Shown here: positions 61,661 through 64,000 of the stretch, in pieces | How the letters are laid out: every line of letters begins with the position of its first letter | Position numbering within the stretch: position 1 is the first letter of the stretch | Assembly (NCBI GenBank): GCA_963797765.1 | Contig: CAWCQU010000002.1 | Location: forward strand, 930,001 to 994,000 | Direction of reading: 5' to 3' | Source: JBGPTK01 sp963797765 | Lineage (GTDB): Bacteria; Acidobacteriota; Terriglobia; Acidiferrales; UBA7541 | DNA: 64,000 bases | Made by a program: the position numbers and the translations under genes | The notes under the pieces: model-generated | Databases searched by the model: none | The model's input: the letters and a program-made list of their open reading frames with translations, nothing else | What the model was told of the DNA's origin: nothing

Positions 61661-62713
61661 ATGGTCCCGCTGAGTATTCCGACGAAGGCCGCGACGACAA
61701 CAACTGTGACGGCTGAGCGCCCGAGCGATTGCCGGCAGCACAATCCCCTGAAAATTCGAGAACGGGCGCGCTGGGCCGATTGCAGCGCGATCTTCCCGGT
61801 ACTGTTCTTGCTTGCGGCGTTGGGTATCGCCACCGTTCCAGCGAAGGCGAACCAATTGAATGTGCCGCCGGAGGTGAAGCAAGGACTTGACCGGATCTTT
61901 GACGGCGATCCCGATGCCGCAATCGAACTTGCGAAAGTGGTGCAGCACGCACAGCCGGAACATCCCGTAGGATATTTGTTGGAAGCCGAGGCGCGCTGGT
62001 GGAAGATTTATTGCGAAGCGCTCGAAGTGAAATACGGCATGGCCGATGCCTGGAAACGTCCGCGGGTTCCCAGCGACGATGAGTATCTGGCGCTGGTGGA
62101 TCGCGGAATCTCGCTGGCGCAGGCGCAATTGCAAAAATCGGATTCGGCGGAAATGCACCTTTATGCCGGAATGGGCCTGGCGCTCAAAGCGAAGCTTTTT
62201 GGATTGCGCGAGGAGCGGCGCGCGACGGCCCATGCCGGCGTGGATGCCCGTGAACAGTTTCTGCGCGCCACGCAGCTCGATCCGAATCTTGCCGACACCT
62301 ACACCGGGCTGGGGCTTTACAACTATTATGCCGACGCGCTTTCCGGAGTCGCGAAGATGCTGCGTTTTTTCATGGGAATTCCGGGCGGCAGCAAGAAGGA
62401 AGGAATCAAGCAACTGGAAATCGGAATGAACCGGGGGGAATTGATCGCTCCTGAGGCGCGCTTTTACTATGCGCGAAATCTTCGCACCTACGATCAAAAA
62501 TACGAAGAGGCGCTGGCAATCATACTTCCGTTGGTGCAGCGTTACCCGCACAACCCGATTTTTTTGCTTATGGCCGGAAATTTGAATGCCGAGTTGGGCC
62601 GCAAGCGAACAGCAGCGGAGAATCTCCGCGCGGCCGAACAAATGCCCGTTCGCGATCCGGCCTGCGCGGAACGAATTCGCAAAGTTGCGGAAACGCTGCT
62701 AGCAGCGCCCTGA
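61661..62713 (+). CDS. TPR-like secreted or membrane-anchored protein
   Basis: The 350-residue protein has a long basic N-terminus, a hydrophobic segment (AIFPVLFLLAALGIATVPAKA) that can serve as signal or anchor, and helical repeats resembling tetratricopeptides (GLDRIFDGDPDAAIELAKVV, AREQFLRATQLDPNLADTYTGLG, YEEALAIILPLVQRYPHNP). It resembles the TPR protein at 13825-15172 in plan, including a GLYNYYADALSG block comparable to VGVYNYVVAALP there. Function is unknown. GGGAG lies just before the ATG. It is divergent from the PIG-L gene. Confidence 0.8.
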   Translation: MVPLSIPTKAATTTTVTAERPSDCRQHNPLKIRERARWADCSAIFPVLFLLAALGIATVPAKANQLNVPPEVKQGLDRIFDGDPDAAIELAKVVQHAQPEHPVGYLLEAEARWWKIYCEALEVKYGMADAWKRPRVPSDDEYLALVDRGISLAQAQLQKSDSAEMHLYAGMGLALKAKLFGLREERRATAHAGVDAREQFLRATQLDPNLADTYTGLGLYNYYADALSGVAKMLRFFMGIPGGSKKEGIKQLEIGMNRGELIAPEARFYYARNLRTYDQKYEEALAIILPLVQRYPHNPIFLLMAGNLNAELGRKRTAAENLRAAEQMPVRDPACAERIRKVAETLLAAP

Positions 62714-62743
62714 AATCCCTGATTTATTTTTGAGGAGCATAAA

Positions 62744-63664
62744 TCAGTTTCGCGCGGATTCTTCCTGTTCGAAGGCGTGATAGGAGGATCGGACCAGCGG
62801 TCCCGCTTCCACATGTTTAAATCCCATCGGCTCGCCCAAGCGCTTGAATTCGGCGAATTCATCGGGATGAACGAACCGGACCACGGGCAGATGCTCGCGG
62901 GTGGGTTGCAAGTATTGGCCTAGCGTCAGGATGTGCGTGCCCTGCGCGGCGATCTCTGCCATCGCAGCCAGCACTTCCTCTCGCGTTTCGCCCAAGCCCA
63001 GCATCATTCCCGTTTTTGTGGGTGTGTCCGGAGAAAATTCAAGGACTCGACGCAGCAACTCGAGAGAGCGACTCCATTCAGCGCCGCGGCGCACTTGGCG
63101 ATAGAGACGCGGCACGGTTTCCATGTTGTGATTCAGCACGTTTGGACGAGCGGCGATGACCGTTTCCAGCGCGGACCACACGCCGCGAAAATCCGGGATC
63201 AGCACTTCTACACGGCAATCGGGAACCCGGCGGCGGATTTCCTTAATAGTTCGCGCGAAAATGGCGGCTCCGCCATCGGGCCAGTCGTCACGGTTGACGG
63301 ACGTCACCACCGCATAGCGCAGTCCCATCTTTTCCACCGCTTCCGCCACGCGCTCGGGCTCGTCTTCCTCCGGCGGCCCAATCGGTTTGCCGGAAGGCAC
63401 GGCGCAGAATCCACAGGCGCGCGTACAGATATTGCCCAGGATCATGAAGGTGGCGGTGCGATGATCCCAGCACTCGCCCATATTGGGGCAGCGGGCACTT
63501 TCGCAGACCGTGTGCAAATCCAGGGTGCGCATGATCCGCTTCAATTCCTGATAATTTTCGCCGCCGAAGAAACGGACCTTCAGCCAGTCGGGACGCGGGT
63601 GCGTGCCCGGCGCTGGAATCTCGCCGACAGGAGAATTCGAGAGAATATTGAACGGACCCGCCAT
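62744..63664 (-). CDS. lipA: Lipoyl synthase
   Basis: LipA inserts two sulfurs into protein-bound octanoate to make lipoate, using radical SAM chemistry. The 306-residue protein has both Fe-S cysteine sets: auxiliary cluster C-X4-C-X5-C in CESARCPNMGEC and radical-SAM C-X3-C-X2-C in CTRACGFC. Other family blocks are VVTSVNRDDWPDGG, NHNMETVPRLY, TKTGMMLGLGET and LTLGQYLQPTREHLPV. The usual C-terminal serine lies in VRSSYHA. ATG at 63664 is preferred; an in-frame TTG at 63679 is possible. No lipB or lipoate-dependent dehydrogenase gene is adjacent in the window. Confidence 0.95.
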   Translation of the reverse strand: MAGPFNILSNSPVGEIPAPGTHPRPDWLKVRFFGGENYQELKRIMRTLDLHTVCESARCPNMGECWDHRTATFMILGNICTRACGFCAVPSGKPIGPPEEDEPERVAEAVEKMGLRYAVVTSVNRDDWPDGGAAIFARTIKEIRRRVPDCRVEVLIPDFRGVWSALETVIAARPNVLNHNMETVPRLYRQVRRGAEWSRSLELLRRVLEFSPDTPTKTGMMLGLGETREEVLAAMAEIAAQGTHILTLGQYLQPTREHLPVVRFVHPDEFAEFKRLGEPMGFKHVEAGPLVRSSYHAFEQEESARN

Positions 63665-64000
63665 TTGGGTGCGTAGCAAAATTCCATTCTACTCCAGGTG
63701 GTCAACCCGGCTGAAATAAGTCACTGGACCGGTTCCAATCAGCGTTACTCCCCCGAGGAGAACGCGCTTAGTTGGAAGTTTCAGTTTTCTCTGGATCCCT
63801 CACTTCGTCCGGGATGACCGCAGGACCATATTGCGTCGATCTACCAACGGGGGTAGAGACTGGCCTGGGATCGGTGCTGTTCCTTTCTGGCAACGGAGGA
63901 GCTTGCTGTTTGTGGTAATTCTACAACAGCATTACCATCTGAGCACAAAGATTGTCCATAAATCATTGATTACAAAAGCTAAAATTGATAATCATGGGGC
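63665..64000. other. Terminal intergenic region
   Basis: No gene is evident in the last 336 bases. It contains a family D repeat at 63793-63822 and A/T-rich sequence at the end. Confidence 0.5.
63793..63822 (+). repeat. Dispersed repeat, family D
   Basis: GGATCCCTCACTTCGTCC is followed by GGGATGACCGCA, matching 58102-58133 and the inverted copy at 8746-8788. Confidence 0.6.

Noticed and set aside
61520..62641. Upstream extension of the PIG-L frame
   Set aside because: The frame stays open, but the added part is antisense to the TPR gene; the signal peptide at 61519 marks the true start.

Overview
The window (64 kb, G+C-rich, intact from end to end) reads like a chromosome segment of a member of the Acidobacteriota, probably a soil or sediment Terriglobia-type organism. 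This rests on gene content: a large ABC permease of the acidobacterial orphan type, an Oar-like outer-membrane receptor with an N-terminal carboxypeptidase-regulatory domain, a tricorn-like S41 peptidase, a sortilin-like BNR protein, DUF3011, and many short dispersed palindromic repeats. It is inference; no rRNA marker is present. The only RNA gene seen is a tRNA-Leu(CAG) at 56225-56311. No insertion sequence, prophage, CRISPR array or replication origin was found.

Layout. 1-10 kb: a sulfur/methionine run (rhodanese, MetE-like, OsmC), a tricorn-like peptidase, a flippase-like membrane protein and two NAD(P)-dependent oxidoreductases. 10-15 kb: small proteins, RNase R and a TPR protein. 15.4-24.9 kb: a respiratory locus with a NapC/ImcH-like inner-membrane cytochrome, a 13-heme cytochrome fused to a b-type cytochrome, a monoheme cytochrome, an MtrB/PioB-type outer-membrane barrel, a decaheme MtrA/DmsE-type cytochrome, a Crp/Fnr regulator and a cysteine-rich protein. 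24.9-27.5 kb: repeat-rich, gene-poor DNA holding an orphan DpnI-like restriction enzyme. 27.5-37.6 kb: ABC permease, DUF1801, DUF3011, an acyl-CoA synthetase/acetyltransferase fusion, a universal stress protein and an ABC exporter. 38-41 kb: a proline-rich secreted repeat protein, an uncharacterised three-gene membrane cluster and an XRE regulator. 41.3-54.2 kb: OPT transporter, SDR, BNR protein, Oar-like receptor, Tat-exported dipeptidase and a GntR regulator. 54.4-64 kb: amidohydrolase, tRNA, PilZ protein, PIG-L protein, SUMF1 protein, TPR protein and LipA.

How the genes fit together. The cytochromes form a plausible route for extracellular electron transfer: quinol to inner-membrane cytochromes to periplasmic monoheme cytochrome to porin-cytochrome conduit. 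No cell-surface cytochrome is present, so the direction of electron flow is open. Three promoter regions (the conduit operon, the Crp/Fnr gene with its divergent cysteine-rich neighbour, and the universal stress protein) each carry two GTGA-N6-TCAC palindromes whose starts are exactly 22 bp apart. I infer one small regulon controlled by the local Crp/Fnr protein. A second circuit is suggested by TGTCA-N9-TGACA palindromes upstream of the dipeptidase/receptor operon and of the adjacent GntR gene.

Quality note. Six genes (metE-like, rnr, a TPR gene, mtrB-like, an ABC exporter, an amidohydrolase) are each interrupted by one apparent extra base, three of them in runs of four identical bases. Assembly or sequencing error is more likely than six independent pseudogenes. 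They are annotated across the break.
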